Assembly (NCBI GenBank): GCA_910589485.1
Contig: CAJUSW010000006.1
Coordinates: forward strand, 124,001 to 188,000
DNA length: 64,000 nucleotides
Direction: 5' to 3'
Origin: an uncultured Duncaniella sp.
GTDB lineage: Bacteria > Bacteroidota > Bacteroidia > Bacteroidales > Muribaculaceae
This document shows positions 35,879 to 46,100 of this stretch, piece by piece; position 1 is the first letter of the stretch; each line of letters begins with the position of its first letter. The notes under the pieces are model-generated. The model had not been told where the DNA came from and did not search any database. It saw only the letters and a list, made by a program, of their open reading frames with translations. The translations under genes were made by a program, and so were the position numbers.

Positions 35879-36943
35879 ATGTGTCAGACTAATGTCCCGA
35901 AGCAGATGCTGTCGGGACTTTTGCTTTTGCTCGCATCAGGTGTAGCCGCCGATGGTGTGGCCGCCGAAAGTAACGCCCCTGCCACCGGGGAGAAAGCCTT
36001 CAGCTATGTGCCCGAAATCCATGGTGCCTTGCGCACCCGCTATGAGCTGGACCTCAACGGTGACGGGTCGCGTTTCCAGGTTAGGAATGCCCGTGTCACC
36101 CTCAACGGTTTCATTGCTCCCTCGATCGACTATTTCATCCAGACCGATCTGTGTGACCGTGGCAAGATGAAGATCCTCGATGCCTGGGGGCGCATAGCCC
36201 TCGGAGGGGGATTCAAGTTTCAGGCCGGACAGTTCCGTCTGCCTTTCGGAACCGATTGCTTCAAGGCTCCGGCCAACTATGTGTTTGCCAACCGCTCGTT
36301 CATAGGCAAGCAGATATGCAATGTGCGCGGTGTGGGAGCCAAGCTGTCCTATGCAGTCCCCTTGGCCGAGAGGCAGAAACTGTCGCTCGAAGGAGGTGTG
36401 TTCAATCCCACAGCCATGGCCGATCATGAGGTGTGGGTCAAGGATCTTAGCTATGCCGGCAAGGGTGTCTATTCGGTGGGCAACGTTCAGCTTGCCACCG
36501 GCATACAGTCGGTTGAGCCCGATTCGGTGCGTATAAATCTGTGGGACGCTACCGTCACCTGGACTCCCGGTCGCTGGACCATCGAGGGGGAATATATGAA
36601 CAAGCATTACACCCGCAATGCCCATAAGGCCGCCCATGGATGGCTCGTGTGGGCCGACTATGCGATGCCGGTGAAGGTGGGAGTGTTTAACCGCGCTTCA
36701 TTCCAGGCCCGTTGGGACGGCATGACCGCTCATAGCGACGGCAACCGTAACGACGACGGCGTGCTCTTCACCAATCATCCGGCCCGTCAGCGCATCACTG
36801 CAGGAGCAACTCTCTCATATGTCTACAAGGCCGTGCATTGTGATGTGAGACTCGATTATGAAAAATACTTCTACCGTTCCGGGGCGACCGTTCCTGTGGG
36901 TGAGGGGGACAAAATCTGTGCCGAGATGGTGATACGGTTTTGA
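35879..36943 (+). CDS. Phosphate-selective porin (OprP/OprO)-like outer membrane protein
   Basis: 354 residues from ATG 35879, giving a signal peptide with a poly-Leu core (GLLLLLASGVAAD); ATG 35846 is an alternative. The mature protein begins 'PEIHGALRTRYELDLNGDGSRFQVRNARV', a split form of the porin O/P entry strand, then 'FIQTDLCDRGKMKILDAW' and FQAGQFRLPFG, all typical of this family, and ends in a Phe (MVIRF) as expected of an outer-membrane barrel. It probably forms a passive diffusion channel; the solute is unknown. The stop codon overlaps the -33 box of the next gene's promoter. Confidence 0.85.
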   Translation: MCQTNVPKQMLSGLLLLLASGVAADGVAAESNAPATGEKAFSYVPEIHGALRTRYELDLNGDGSRFQVRNARVTLNGFIAPSIDYFIQTDLCDRGKMKILDAWGRIALGGGFKFQAGQFRLPFGTDCFKAPANYVFANRSFIGKQICNVRGVGAKLSYAVPLAERQKLSLEGGVFNPTAMADHEVWVKDLSYAGKGVYSVGNVQLATGIQSVEPDSVRINLWDATVTWTPGRWTIEGEYMNKHYTRNAHKAAHGWLVWADYAMPVKVGVFNRASFQARWDGMTAHSDGNRNDDGVLFTNHPARQRITAGATLSYVYKAVHCDVRLDYEKYFYRSGATVPVGEGDKICAEMVIRF

Positions 36944-36969
36944 AAACGTAAAAAATATCACTAATTTTG
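36938..36969 (+). promoter_or_regulatory. Promoter of the 108-residue secreted protein gene
   Basis: -33 TTTTG (36938-36942) overlaps the porin stop codon; -7 TAATTTTG (36962-36969) follows after 19 bases. The ATG is 20 bases further on. Confidence 0.7.
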
Positions 36970-36988
36970 CATCTGTAATAATACGATA

Positions 36989-37315
36989 ATGCGACGGCTC
37001 ATCACCATACTTGCTATCATCCTCATGGGTATGACAGCTCTCAGCGCCTCTCAGCGCTGGGAGAATGTCGATGCTCCTGTGGGGGTGTTTACGCATGTGC
37101 CGTCGACAGCCGGTGACGATGCCGTGGAGGTGGCCGTGAGCGACGGATATGTCTACGTGGCCATCCCGTCGGAATCATCGGTCAAGGTGTTCACGATACT
37201 CGGACAGCTCGTCTGCCAGGAGACTCTTCAGGCAGGTACCCACCGTATGCAGCTCTCTACCAAGGGGATGTATATAATAAAGGTCGGAGATGTCACCAAG
37301 CGAGTAGCTATTTAG
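36989..37315 (+). CDS. Minimal secreted protein: signal peptide plus type-9-secretion-like C-terminal domain
   Basis: 108 residues. A signal peptide (to about SAS, residue 20) is followed by a short linker and then, from residue ~50, a sequence shaped like a Por_Secre_tail sorting domain: VYVAIPSESSVKVFTILGQL, a turn, then LSTKGMYIIKVGDVTKRV at the very end. In longer proteins this domain is a C-terminal address tag; here there is almost nothing for it to carry. It has its own promoter behind the porin gene, and the lipid kinase gene follows after 43 bases. Function unknown. Confidence 0.75.
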   Translation: MRRLITILAIILMGMTALSASQRWENVDAPVGVFTHVPSTAGDDAVEVAVSDGYVYVAIPSESSVKVFTILGQLVCQETLQAGTHRMQLSTKGMYIIKVGDVTKRVAI

Positions 37316-37358
37316 CCCCTGTACCCATCATCAAGACCCCCCACATGTGACGACCGCT

Positions 37359-38318
37359 ATGAAAGCACGCCTCATCATCAATCCCATCTCAGGCACGGCC
37401 AGCAAGGCCGGACTCGACGGTTATGTAATCGATACGCTCTCCCCGGCGGGGTGGGATATAGAGACGACCTACACGCAATGTCACGGCGATGCCACCCGCC
37501 TGGCCCGCGAGGCTGTGGAGTTGGGATATGATGCCGTGTTTGCTGCCGGCGGTGACGGCACAGTCAATGAGACGGCCGATGCCCTGTGTGGATCGGACAC
37601 CGCTCTTGGTATTATTCCTTGCGGATCGGGCAACGGCCTGGCTCGCCATCTGGGAATACCCATCGACGTGCGCGAGGGGGTGAAGGTGATTCATGACGAG
37701 AGCCCTCGTTGCATAGACTATGCGACGGTCAACGGGTTGAAATTCTTCTGCACGTTCGGTGTGGGATTTGATGCGGCTGTGAGCGCGGCTTTTGCCGAGA
37801 AGAAGCGCCGTGGCAAGTTTACATATCTGCAGAGCACATTTCAGACCTATGCCCATTACGAGCCTGAGCTGTACACAATCACGGCCAACGGCCAGCGTAT
37901 CACCGAGAAAGCCTTCCTTGTGGCTGTGTGTAATGCCTCGCAGTATGGCAACAACGCTTATATCGCACCGAGCGCCACGATTGACGACGGATTGCTCGAC
38001 GTGACCATAATTCATGCAGGCAACACGCTGTCGACCGCACTTGTGGGATTCGACATGCTCATCGGTAATATCGAGCGAAACATGCTCATCCACACGTTCC
38101 GCACACCCTCGCTCACAATCAAACGCTCCAATCCCGGAGCGGCACATCTCGACGGAGAGCCGCTGCAGCTCGACGACACACTCGAAATAAAGTGTCATCA
38201 CCGCAGGCTGAAAGTGTTCGCGCCCGACTCTCTCCCCCCGTTCAAGCCGTTCCTCACCCCCGCCTCGGCCATGCTCGCCGACCTGAAACTCGCCGTCAAC
38301 AAACTCTTCCAGAAGTAA
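37359..38318 (+). CDS. Diacylglycerol kinase-family lipid kinase (YegS/DgkB-like)
   Basis: 319 residues from ATG 37359; the GTG at 37347 would add four residues. The N-terminal catalytic domain opens with LIINPISGTASK and carries the nucleotide-binding GGDGTVNE and PCGSGNGLARHL motifs. The C-terminal domain includes GVGFDAAV and the late HLDGEPLQLDD strand usual in this family. These enzymes phosphorylate diacylglycerol or related lipids with ATP at the inner membrane. It is co-directional with the small secreted protein and closed by the hairpin at 38353. Confidence 0.93.
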   Translation: MKARLIINPISGTASKAGLDGYVIDTLSPAGWDIETTYTQCHGDATRLAREAVELGYDAVFAAGGDGTVNETADALCGSDTALGIIPCGSGNGLARHLGIPIDVREGVKVIHDESPRCIDYATVNGLKFFCTFGVGFDAAVSAAFAEKKRRGKFTYLQSTFQTYAHYEPELYTITANGQRITEKAFLVAVCNASQYGNNAYIAPSATIDDGLLDVTIIHAGNTLSTALVGFDMLIGNIERNMLIHTFRTPSLTIKRSNPGAAHLDGEPLQLDDTLEIKCHHRRLKVFAPDSLPPFKPFLTPASAMLADLKLAVNKLFQK

Positions 38319-38328
38319 CACACACCTT

Positions 38329-38353
38329 TAGACCATAGAACCAAAGAGCCATA
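38329..38353. repeat. Copy of the dispersed GACCA...AGAGCC motif
   Basis: A degenerate copy (begins TAGACCATAGAACC and ends AGAGCCATA) of the motif clustered at 10356-10688, placed just before a terminator hairpin. Confidence 0.5.
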
Positions 38354-38408
38354 ATAAAGTCGCTACCCGAAATTAATCCATATATTGGAAAAGAGCAGCG
38401 ACTTTATT
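38353..38408. terminator. Bidirectional terminator hairpin
   Basis: AATAAAGTCGCT (38353-38364) and AGCGACTTTATT (38397-38408) form a 12-base-pair stem between two converging genes. A/T-rich stem bases provide a U-tract on either strand. Confidence 0.7.
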
Positions 38409-38435
38409 TTATTGGTGTTTATTACTTGTTAAGAC

Positions 38436-40295
38436 TTATGATACACGAGTGTAAGGTCCGGGATTATGATCATCGCCGTCGGTCCACTCCAGGTATAATT
38501 TATTGTCTATAATCTTGTAGAAAAATTCCGATTCAAATGGACCATCGGAACCTCCAAGACAATGTTTGTACAGAATTTTACGGTCAGTATCTAATGTGTA
38601 TGTGCCATAGAATGTGTCTATGACATCATAATGATCCTCTTCATTCCATGTCCCATCGGCATTGAAAGTAATGATGCTATATCCGCCCTCATAAGTCTCT
38701 TTCCAGGTTCCTACTAATTCATTACGGGAAAATTTTTGGGGATTGTGTTCATAAATTTTCCCGAATAATTTAATAGCCGGACTTGCTGAATAAGTTTTAT
38801 CGTTTTCCAGATTCTTAAGATTGAATTCATATTCTTTAGAGGCATAGGAAATTTTATTCGCATCAGAGACCAATGTATAGACTTCATTATTGCCATCGAA
38901 TACACGCATTGCCGGATATATTTCATTGAATAGTGTTAGTAAACCGCCTGAAAGAGAATACTTGGCATTGTATGTATCGTCCGAAGCATTATCAGTTATA
39001 CTGAAGGAGTTTTCCTTGACAGTGGGCAAAAGATGCCATTTATGGGAAAAAATAGAAAGAGTCGCAAGATTCTCTTGTGCATGGGCAAATTCATGACCAA
39101 ATAAATATGCGTATAGCAAAACATCTGCATTTGCCGTAAAATCAAAATCTATTGAAGGATTTTCTTTAAAAATATTTGTATTATTCAGGTTGCACTCAGT
39201 ACTAAATCCGGCCTTGATATTCGGAGAAATTTCAGAGGCGATATTCTTGGTGAAAAGGCCTAATCCGAAATCTACTTTTAATACAAGATTTAATTCCGCT
39301 TTTGCGTCAACAGATATATCGTTGAATATATTACTGTTATCATCAGTGAGATTCTCACTGAAGCCAATATTATTCTTAATGCCAAATTTAGCACCAAAGC
39401 TTTTTGTGAAACCAGTAGATATGGATCCTTCGACGGATCCCTCGTAGCCGAGTTCAAGTTCAACATAAGGTCGGAATACTAAAGGTCCCCAAACGATTGC
39501 ACCCTCATATATTGGTAATGCCCCGGTTTTCGGTAATAATCTCTTATATTTACTTTCTTCCCACCACTTTGCACTTAGCTCTATCTTCCCGTCAATTCCT
39601 GAATATACTGCAAGAGAACATTCCGATGTTTTATTCTTAATATCAAAATTCAGAGTTAAGATGGAGCCGAAAGTAATATCACCACCTATTGTTACAGCGT
39701 CTTTCGAATAATCCAGATTGAGAGTCAGTACATCGGTTGCTCCAACTTGCACACGGGATTTGTTGTGTCGGTTCAATGTTATTGGATGTGTCTTTCCCTC
39801 AGTGTCTTCGACCATGCTCGGGACATTCTCAGGAATTAACAGCATCTCGGAGGTCAAAGACAGCTCATCAAATATTTCATCTAATGGAATACTTGTGGTG
39901 ACACATTTATAGAGATCCTGTTCAGCGGTTACAGATACAACTTTATTACCCAAACCGTAAGGGGTCTTATCAGTTACAGGAATTGAATATATAGACCCTT
40001 TCGCAGGAAGCAATTCGAGAGGTGTGGTTGTTGATAGATATAGAATGGAGTCGTCCTCAACTTTACGAATATAATTAGTAACATCTGTCTGAGTTAGACG
40101 TATGACTTTTTCATTGAATTTATAATATATGTCATAATCCTCTCCTGTTTCATGGGATAACTCGTATTCGTGGATTACTGGACTGCTTGGCAAAGTGGAA
40201 GGTTCAATAACATCATTGTCGCTACTACATGCTGACACAAATATTATTGACATTAAGGCTATGAACCTACCAAGATGTGTGAAATAATATTTCAT
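38436..40295 (-). CDS. Large lipoprotein of unknown function with C-terminal lipocalin-like domain
   Basis: 619 residues. Lipobox VSAC (Cys23), then SSDND. The main part (~40-480) is beta-rich with repeated 'LTLNFDI', 'AELNLVLKVDFGLGLF' type strands, and the last ~95 residues (GTWKETYEGG, ITFNADGTWNEEDHYD, FYGTYTLDTDRK) look like a small lipocalin-like domain. HEFAH occurs near residue 400 but sits inside a beta-strand pattern with no helical context, so it is not taken as a protease site. The gene is visibly more AT-rich than its neighbours, with different codon choice, suggesting lateral gain. Confidence 0.8.
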   Translation of the reverse strand: MKYYFTHLGRFIALMSIIFVSACSSDNDVIEPSTLPSSPVIHEYELSHETGEDYDIYYKFNEKVIRLTQTDVTNYIRKVEDDSILYLSTTTPLELLPAKGSIYSIPVTDKTPYGLGNKVVSVTAEQDLYKCVTTSIPLDEIFDELSLTSEMLLIPENVPSMVEDTEGKTHPITLNRHNKSRVQVGATDVLTLNLDYSKDAVTIGGDITFGSILTLNFDIKNKTSECSLAVYSGIDGKIELSAKWWEESKYKRLLPKTGALPIYEGAIVWGPLVFRPYVELELGYEGSVEGSISTGFTKSFGAKFGIKNNIGFSENLTDDNSNIFNDISVDAKAELNLVLKVDFGLGLFTKNIASEISPNIKAGFSTECNLNNTNIFKENPSIDFDFTANADVLLYAYLFGHEFAHAQENLATLSIFSHKWHLLPTVKENSFSITDNASDDTYNAKYSLSGGLLTLFNEIYPAMRVFDGNNEVYTLVSDANKISYASKEYEFNLKNLENDKTYSASPAIKLFGKIYEHNPQKFSRNELVGTWKETYEGGYSIITFNADGTWNEEDHYDVIDTFYGTYTLDTDRKILYKHCLGGSDGPFESEFFYKIIDNKLYLEWTDGDDHNPGPYTRVS

Positions 40296-40325
40296 GATAG
40301 ATAGAAATTAAGGATTATCGGTGTG

Positions 40326-40333
40326 CAAAAATA
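40326..40333 (-). promoter_or_regulatory. Candidate -7 box for the large lipoprotein gene
   Basis: TATTTTTG on the minus strand, 31 bases before the ATG; no -33 TTTG at standard spacing. Confidence 0.45.
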
Positions 40334-40456
40334 CCTAATTATATTGAATAATAGATATGATACGCGATTTTGAGAGAGGCAAAAATGACACACCGTTGTT
40401 TCAATAGAGATGAATATGTATCATGTATACAGGTTTGGTATTAGTCTTATACAATG

Positions 40457-40492
40457 ACACCGCTCCGTGCCGGAGGTGGCATGGAGCGGTGT
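40457..40492 (-). terminator. Hairpin downstream of malic enzyme
   Basis: ACACCGCTCC (40457-40466) pairs with GGAGCGGTGT (40483-40492) 36 bases past the stop codon. No T-run follows. Confidence 0.5.
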
Positions 40493-40527
40493 TATGGTTG
40501 GGATCAGTGTGATCGGGGCCGGCGGAC

Positions 40528-42804
40528 TCAGGCTTTGTTGTCGAGGACGGCGGCGTCGATTACGGCAATGGCGATGAGGTTGATGATGTCGCGCACTTCG
40601 GCGTCCACATTGATGAAGTGGATAGGTTTCTTCAGACCCATCTGGATCGGGCCGATCGACTCTCCCACGCCCATCTCGAGCATGAGACGGTAGGCCGAGT
40701 TGGCTGCCGAGAGGTTGGGGAACACGAGGGTGTTGACCTCCTTGCCCTTGAGTTTGTTGAAGGGGAACACCTGGTCGCGCACCTCGGAGTTGAGGGCATA
40801 GTTGATCTGCATCTCGCCGTCGATGGGGAGGTCGGGGTACATGGTGTGCATCCTGTCGACCACAGCATGTACCTTGGTACACTCGGGCTCGCCGTTGGAG
40901 CCGAAGTTGGAGTAGGATACCATGGCCATGACGGGATCGTGGGCGAAGAATTTGACGGCATCGGCTGTGAGGCGGGTGATGTCGAAGAGGGTGTCCTCGT
41001 CGGCATTGCCGTTGATCATGGTGTCGGCCAGGAAGTAGGTGCCCTTGGAGGTCTCGATCACGTGCATTGTGGCGAAGTGGTCTATGCCGTCCTTGAGTCC
41101 TATCACCTCGCGGGCTATCTCGCCGGTGCGGTTGTTGGCCGCGCGGGTGCCGGCGATGAAGGCGTCGGCATCGCCGTTCTCCACCATCATCATGCCGAAG
41201 TAGTTGCGGTCAAACATCTTGTCGAGGGCGCTCTCGAAGTTCTCGCCCTGGCGCTGACGTTTCTCCGACAGCTTGGCGGCATACTTCTCGCGGCGGGGTG
41301 CCTCGCGGTCGTGGCGCAGGTTGACGATCTCGAGTCCCGAGATGTCGAGACCCAGTCGGTCGGCGCGCTTCTGTATCATCTCCTCGTTACCGAGCAGGAT
41401 GGGTACGCACATGCCGTCGGCGGCGGCGATGGTGGCGGCACGGAGCATATTGTCGGTATTGGCCTCGGCGAATACCACACGCTTGGGGCTGGTGCGGGCG
41501 GCCTCGTTGAGACGGCGGGTGAACTTGCGGTCGTTGCCCTTGAGGCGGAGCAGTTTCTCATCGTAGGCGGCCCAGTCCTCGATGGGTCGGCGTGCCACTC
41601 CGCTCTCCATGGCTCCGCGAGCCACGGCGGGACTCACTGCGGTGAGCAAGCGGGGATCGAAGGGGGTGGGGATGATGTATTCGCGTCCGAATTTCAGGTT
41701 GGCGCGTCCGTAGGCGGCGTTCACCACCTGAGGCACGGGCAACTTGGCTATCTCGGCGATCGCACGCACGGCGTGGATCTTCATTGTCTCGTTGATTTCG
41801 GAGGCTCCGCAGTCGAGCGCGCCACGGAATATGTAGGGGAATCCGAGCACGTTGTTGATCTGGTTGGGATAGTCGGAGCGTCCCGTGGCCATGATGAGGT
41901 CGGGGCGGGCGGCAGTGGCTACCTCATAGGCGATCTCGGGATCGGGGTTGGCGAGGGCGAACACTATGGGGCGCGGTGCCATGGATTTGATCATCTCGGG
42001 GGTCACAACGTCCTTGACCGAGAGGCCGAGGAACACGTCGGCATCCTTCATGGCTTCGGCCAGAGTGGTGATGGGGCGCGAGGTGGCGAAGAATGCTTTC
42101 TGGGAATTGAGGTCGGTGCGTTTGTCGGAGATCACTCCCTTGCTGTCACACATCACCACGTTCTCTTTCTTCACGCCGAGGGCAATGTAGAGCTTGGTGC
42201 ATGACACGGCGGCGGCGCCGGCTCCGTTGACCACAAGGCGCACATCCTCGATGCGTTTTCCCTGGATCTCAAGCGCGTTGAGCAGTCCGGCGGCCGAGAT
42301 GATGGCTGTGCCGTGCTGGTCGTCGTGCATCACGGGGATATCCATTTCAGCCTTGAGGCGTGTTTCGATCTCGAAGCACTCGGGGGCCTTGATGTCCTCA
42401 AGGTTGATGCCACCGAATGTCGGGCCGAGGGCTTTGACGATGGATATGAACTTTTCGGGGTCCTTCTCATCGATCTCGATGTCGTAGCAGTCGAGACCGG
42501 CGAATATCTTGAACAGCAGGGCCTTTCCCTCCATCACCGGCTTGCCTGCCAAGGCGCCGATATTGCCGAGACCGAGCACGGCGGTGCCGTTGGAAATCAC
42601 GGCCACGAGGTTGCCCTTGTCGGTGTAATCGTAAGCCTTCTCAGGCGTCTCCTGTATTTCAAGACAGGGATAAGCTACGCCGGGCGAGTAGGCCAGCGCG
42701 AGGTCGGCCTGAGTGGCGTATGGCTTGGTGGGGATCACTTCGATCTTGCCGGGACGTGGATACTTGTGGTAGTCCAGCGCCATCTGCTTTGTAACTTTTG
42801 CCAT
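40528..42804 (-). CDS. maeB: NADP-dependent malic enzyme fused to a phosphotransacetylase-like domain
   Basis: 758 residues, the usual length of MaeB-type fusions. Residues ~1-420 form the malic enzyme: AYSPGVAYPCLEI, DKGNLVAVISNGTAVLGLGN, 'GGINLEDIKAPECFEIE', MDIPVMHDDQHGTAIISAAG, and the nucleotide site VVNGAGAAAVS. Residues ~430-758 form a phosphate acetyl/butyryltransferase-like domain (KRVVFAEANTDNMLRAA, then a FIAGTRAANNRTGEI segment), thought to be regulatory in these fusions. The enzyme decarboxylates malate to pyruvate, making NADPH. It stands alone between two hairpins. Confidence 0.95.
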   Translation of the reverse strand: MAKVTKQMALDYHKYPRPGKIEVIPTKPYATQADLALAYSPGVAYPCLEIQETPEKAYDYTDKGNLVAVISNGTAVLGLGNIGALAGKPVMEGKALLFKIFAGLDCYDIEIDEKDPEKFISIVKALGPTFGGINLEDIKAPECFEIETRLKAEMDIPVMHDDQHGTAIISAAGLLNALEIQGKRIEDVRLVVNGAGAAAVSCTKLYIALGVKKENVVMCDSKGVISDKRTDLNSQKAFFATSRPITTLAEAMKDADVFLGLSVKDVVTPEMIKSMAPRPIVFALANPDPEIAYEVATAARPDLIMATGRSDYPNQINNVLGFPYIFRGALDCGASEINETMKIHAVRAIAEIAKLPVPQVVNAAYGRANLKFGREYIIPTPFDPRLLTAVSPAVARGAMESGVARRPIEDWAAYDEKLLRLKGNDRKFTRRLNEAARTSPKRVVFAEANTDNMLRAATIAAADGMCVPILLGNEEMIQKRADRLGLDISGLEIVNLRHDREAPRREKYAAKLSEKRQRQGENFESALDKMFDRNYFGMMMVENGDADAFIAGTRAANNRTGEIAREVIGLKDGIDHFATMHVIETSKGTYFLADTMINGNADEDTLFDITRLTADAVKFFAHDPVMAMVSYSNFGSNGEPECTKVHAVVDRMHTMYPDLPIDGEMQINYALNSEVRDQVFPFNKLKGKEVNTLVFPNLSAANSAYRLMLEMGVGESIGPIQMGLKKPIHFINVDAEVRDIINLIAIAVIDAAVLDNKA

Positions 42805-42835
42805 GGATATATTGGAATTTTTCTCTATTTGCTTG

Positions 42836-42843
42836 CAAAGTTA
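42836..42843 (-). promoter_or_regulatory. Candidate -7 box for maeB
   Basis: TAACTTTG on the minus strand, 32 bases before the ATG. The -33 region is T-rich without an exact TTTG. The remaining gap up to 43012 shows nothing else convincing. Confidence 0.5.
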
Positions 42844-43012
42844 ACAATTTATCACCTAAAATTGAAATTTTAACTTAAATTGTCGCTTTTTGAATAATTT
42901 TGATTCGTGAGGATAAGAAACGGGTATGATGTGATGATTCATAAAGAACACTCTAAGATAAAACGGCAACCACCGCCGGATTGTTTATTCGCGCAATTAA
43001 CAGAATTTACCG

Positions 43013-43055
43013 TCAAGGCCATCCTGCCACGTGGGTGTGGGCGGGATGGCCTTGA
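43013..43055 (-). terminator. Terminator hairpin downstream of secA
   Basis: TCAAGGCCATCC (43013-43024) pairs perfectly with GGATGGCCTTGA (43044-43055), 83 bases past the secA stop codon. Confidence 0.65.
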
Positions 43056-43138
43056 TGGTGGTTATGGCCGAGGTTATGGACCGGCTTATGTGTGGGCGCT
43101 CATCGGATGGTTACCGGGAGTGCTTTCGGGGGGCGGGA

Positions 43139-46100
43139 TCAGAGTCCGCGACCGTGGCAGTTCTTGTACTTCTTGCCTGATCCGCAGGGGCAGGGATCGT
43201 TACGGTTGATGCGGGGACCGGCCTTGACGGGCTGAGTGGGCTGTGAAGAACGGCCTGCTCCCTGGGCGGCAGCGCGCTGAGCGGCTTCACCGGGGAGATT
43301 CTCGCGCGAGGTCTGATACTTGGAGTAGTCCTCGCGACGCTCGGGGGCGGCACGCTTCAGCTCGGGCTGAGGACGGGCGGGTGCCTCCTGTGCGGGAGCG
43401 GGAGTCTCTTCCTTGGTCTCGGTATTATCGTCGGTTGCAGGTTCGGCGGGTGCCTGAGGGGCCTGGGGTGCCTGAGGAGGAGCCTGCTGTACATAGATCT
43501 GTCCGCGCATGAGGGTTGACATGGCCTTGACGTTGAGCTGGTTGAGCATATTCTCAAACAGGTGGAACGACTCTACCTTGTAGATCACCAGAGGATCCTT
43601 TTGCTCGTAGGATGCGTTCTGCACGCTCTGGCGCAGCTGGTCGAGCTCGCGCAGGTGCTCTTTCCACAGCTCATCGATGGTGACGAGGAGCACAGCCTTG
43701 TGCCACTCCTTGACGATCGACTTACAGCCGGTGCGGTAAGCCTCGTCGATGTCGACCACGAGGTTGAAGAATCGCTTGCCGTCGGTCATGGGCACGGCGA
43801 TACGGCCCTTGAATCCGCGGTTCTCCACGCAATCGGTCACCACGGGCATTGCCACCTCGATGATGCGGTCGCGCTTGCGGTTGAAAGCCTCGTTGGCGGC
43901 GGCATGTACGCGCTCGATGGCCTCCTCCTTGGACATGTTGCGGAACTCCTCCTCGTTGAACGGAGCCTCGATAGTGAGGGTCTTGAAGAGCTCCATGGCC
44001 AGATCCTGATAGTCGGCAGGATAGGTGTTATTGATGAAGTTCTCGATCACGTCCCACATCATGTTGGCGATGTCGATGCCGATGCGCTCGCCGAGGAGTG
44101 CATGGTGACGGCGGTTGTAGATGTAGGTACGCTGCTTGTTCATCACGTCATCATACTCAAGCAGACGTTTACGGATACCGAAGTTGTTCTCCTCGACGCG
44201 CTTCTGGGCGTTACCGATGGCGTTGGTTACCATGCGGCTCTCGATGCGCTCGCCCTCCTTGAGGCCGAGGGTGTCGAGCATCTTCATAACGCGGTCGGTG
44301 GCGAAGAGGCGCATCAGTTGATCCTCGAACGATACGTAAAATACTGATGAACCCGGGTCGCCCTGACGGCCGGAACGTCCGCGCAACTGGCGGTCGACAC
44401 GGCGCGATTCGTGACGCTCGGTGCCGATGATGGCCAATCCGCCTGCGGCTTTCACCTCGGGGGTGAGCTTGATGTCGGTACCACGGCCGGCCATGTTGGT
44501 GGCGATGGTCACCATGCCTTTCTTACCGGCATTGGCCACGATCTGGGCCTCCTGCTGGTGGAGCTTGGCGTTGAGCACCTGTGACTCGATCTTGCGCATG
44601 TCGAGCATGCGTTTGAGCAGCTCGGAGATCTCGACCGAGGTGGTGCCCACGAGCACGGGACGGCCCTCGTCGCGCATCTTCACGATCTCATCGATCACGG
44701 CGGCGTATTTCTCTTTCTTGGTCTTGTACACGCGGTCGTCCATATCGATACGCGCCACGGGGCGGTTGGTGGGGATGGTGACCACGTCGAGTTTATAGAT
44801 GTCCCAGAGCTCTCCGGCCTCGGTCTCGGCTGTACCGGTCATACCGGCGAGCTTGTGGTACATGCGGAAATAGTTCTGGAGAGTGATGGTGGCGAATGTC
44901 TGTGTGGCGGCCTCGACCTTCACACGCTCCTTGGCCTCGATGGCCTGGTGGAGACCGTCGGAGTAGCGGCGGCCCTCCATGATACGGCCTGTCTGCTCGT
45001 CCACAATCTTGATCTTGCCCTCGTCGATCACGTATTCAACATCCTTCTCGAAGAGGGTGTAGGCCTTGAGGAGCTGGGTCACGGTGTGGACGCGCTCGGC
45101 CTTCACGGCGTAATCCTGCATCAGCTCGTCCTTGCGGCGTGCGCGTTCGGCGGGATCGGCGATCACCTCGGCCTCAGAGAGCTGGGCGGCGATGTCGGGG
45201 AGCACGAAGAACTGGGGGTCGTCGCTCTTGCCGGTGAGCTCGTCGATACCCTTGTCGGTGAGCTCGACGCTACGGTTCTTCTCATCGATCACGAAGTATA
45301 GGGGATCGGTGACGGTGGGCATCTCGCGCTGGTTGTCCTGCAGGTAATATGCCTCGGTCTCGAGCATGAGGTTCTTCATGCCGTCCTGGGAGAGGAACTT
45401 GATGAGCGCACCGTTCTTGGGCAGACCCTTGAATGCACGGAAGAGCAGGAGGGCGCCTTCCTTGCGGGTCTCCTTGTCGTCGGACGCGATCTTGGCCTTG
45501 GCATCAGCCAGGATCTTGGTGACGAGGCGACGCTGGGCCTCGTAGACCTTCTCCACATTGGCGCGGTACTGGTCGAAGAGCTGATCATCGCCCTTGGGCA
45601 CGGGACCCGAGATGATGAGAGGGGTACGGGCATCGTCGATGAGCACTGAGTCGACCTCGTCGACGATGGCGTAGTAATGCTTGCGCTGCACCATGTCGCC
45701 GGGGGTCATGGCCATGTTGTCGCGCAGGTAGTCGAAACCAAACTCGTTGTTGGTACCGAATGTGATGTCGCAGTTGTAGGCGGCGCGACGGGCCGGGGTG
45801 TTGGGCTGGTGCTTGTCGATACAGTCCACAGTAGAGCCGTGGAACATGTAGAGCGGGCCCATCCACTCCGAGTCACGCTTGGAGAGGTAGTCGTTGACGG
45901 TGACCACGTGCACACCACGTCCCGAGAGGGAGCGGAGGAACACGGGGAGCGTAGCCACGAGGGTCTTACCCTCACCGGTGGCCATCTCGGCGATCTTGCC
46001 CTGATGGAGCACGATACCGCCGATGAGCTGAACACGGTAGTGTACCATGTCCCAGGTGATCTCGTTGCCGCCGGCCATCCAGTGGTTTTTCCATATGGCG

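Noticed and set aside
39050..39110. HEFAH (HExxH-like) motif in the large lipoprotein
   Set aside because: It sits in a beta-strand-rich stretch without the helix and third ligand of a metallopeptidase; most likely chance.
40618..42204. 528-codon plus-strand ORF
   Set aside because: Antisense shadow of the malic enzyme gene, which has all expected motifs.
42907..43209. 100-codon plus-strand ORF between maeB and secA
   Set aside because: It runs through the secA terminator hairpin and into antisense secA; Gly/Arg-rich shadow.
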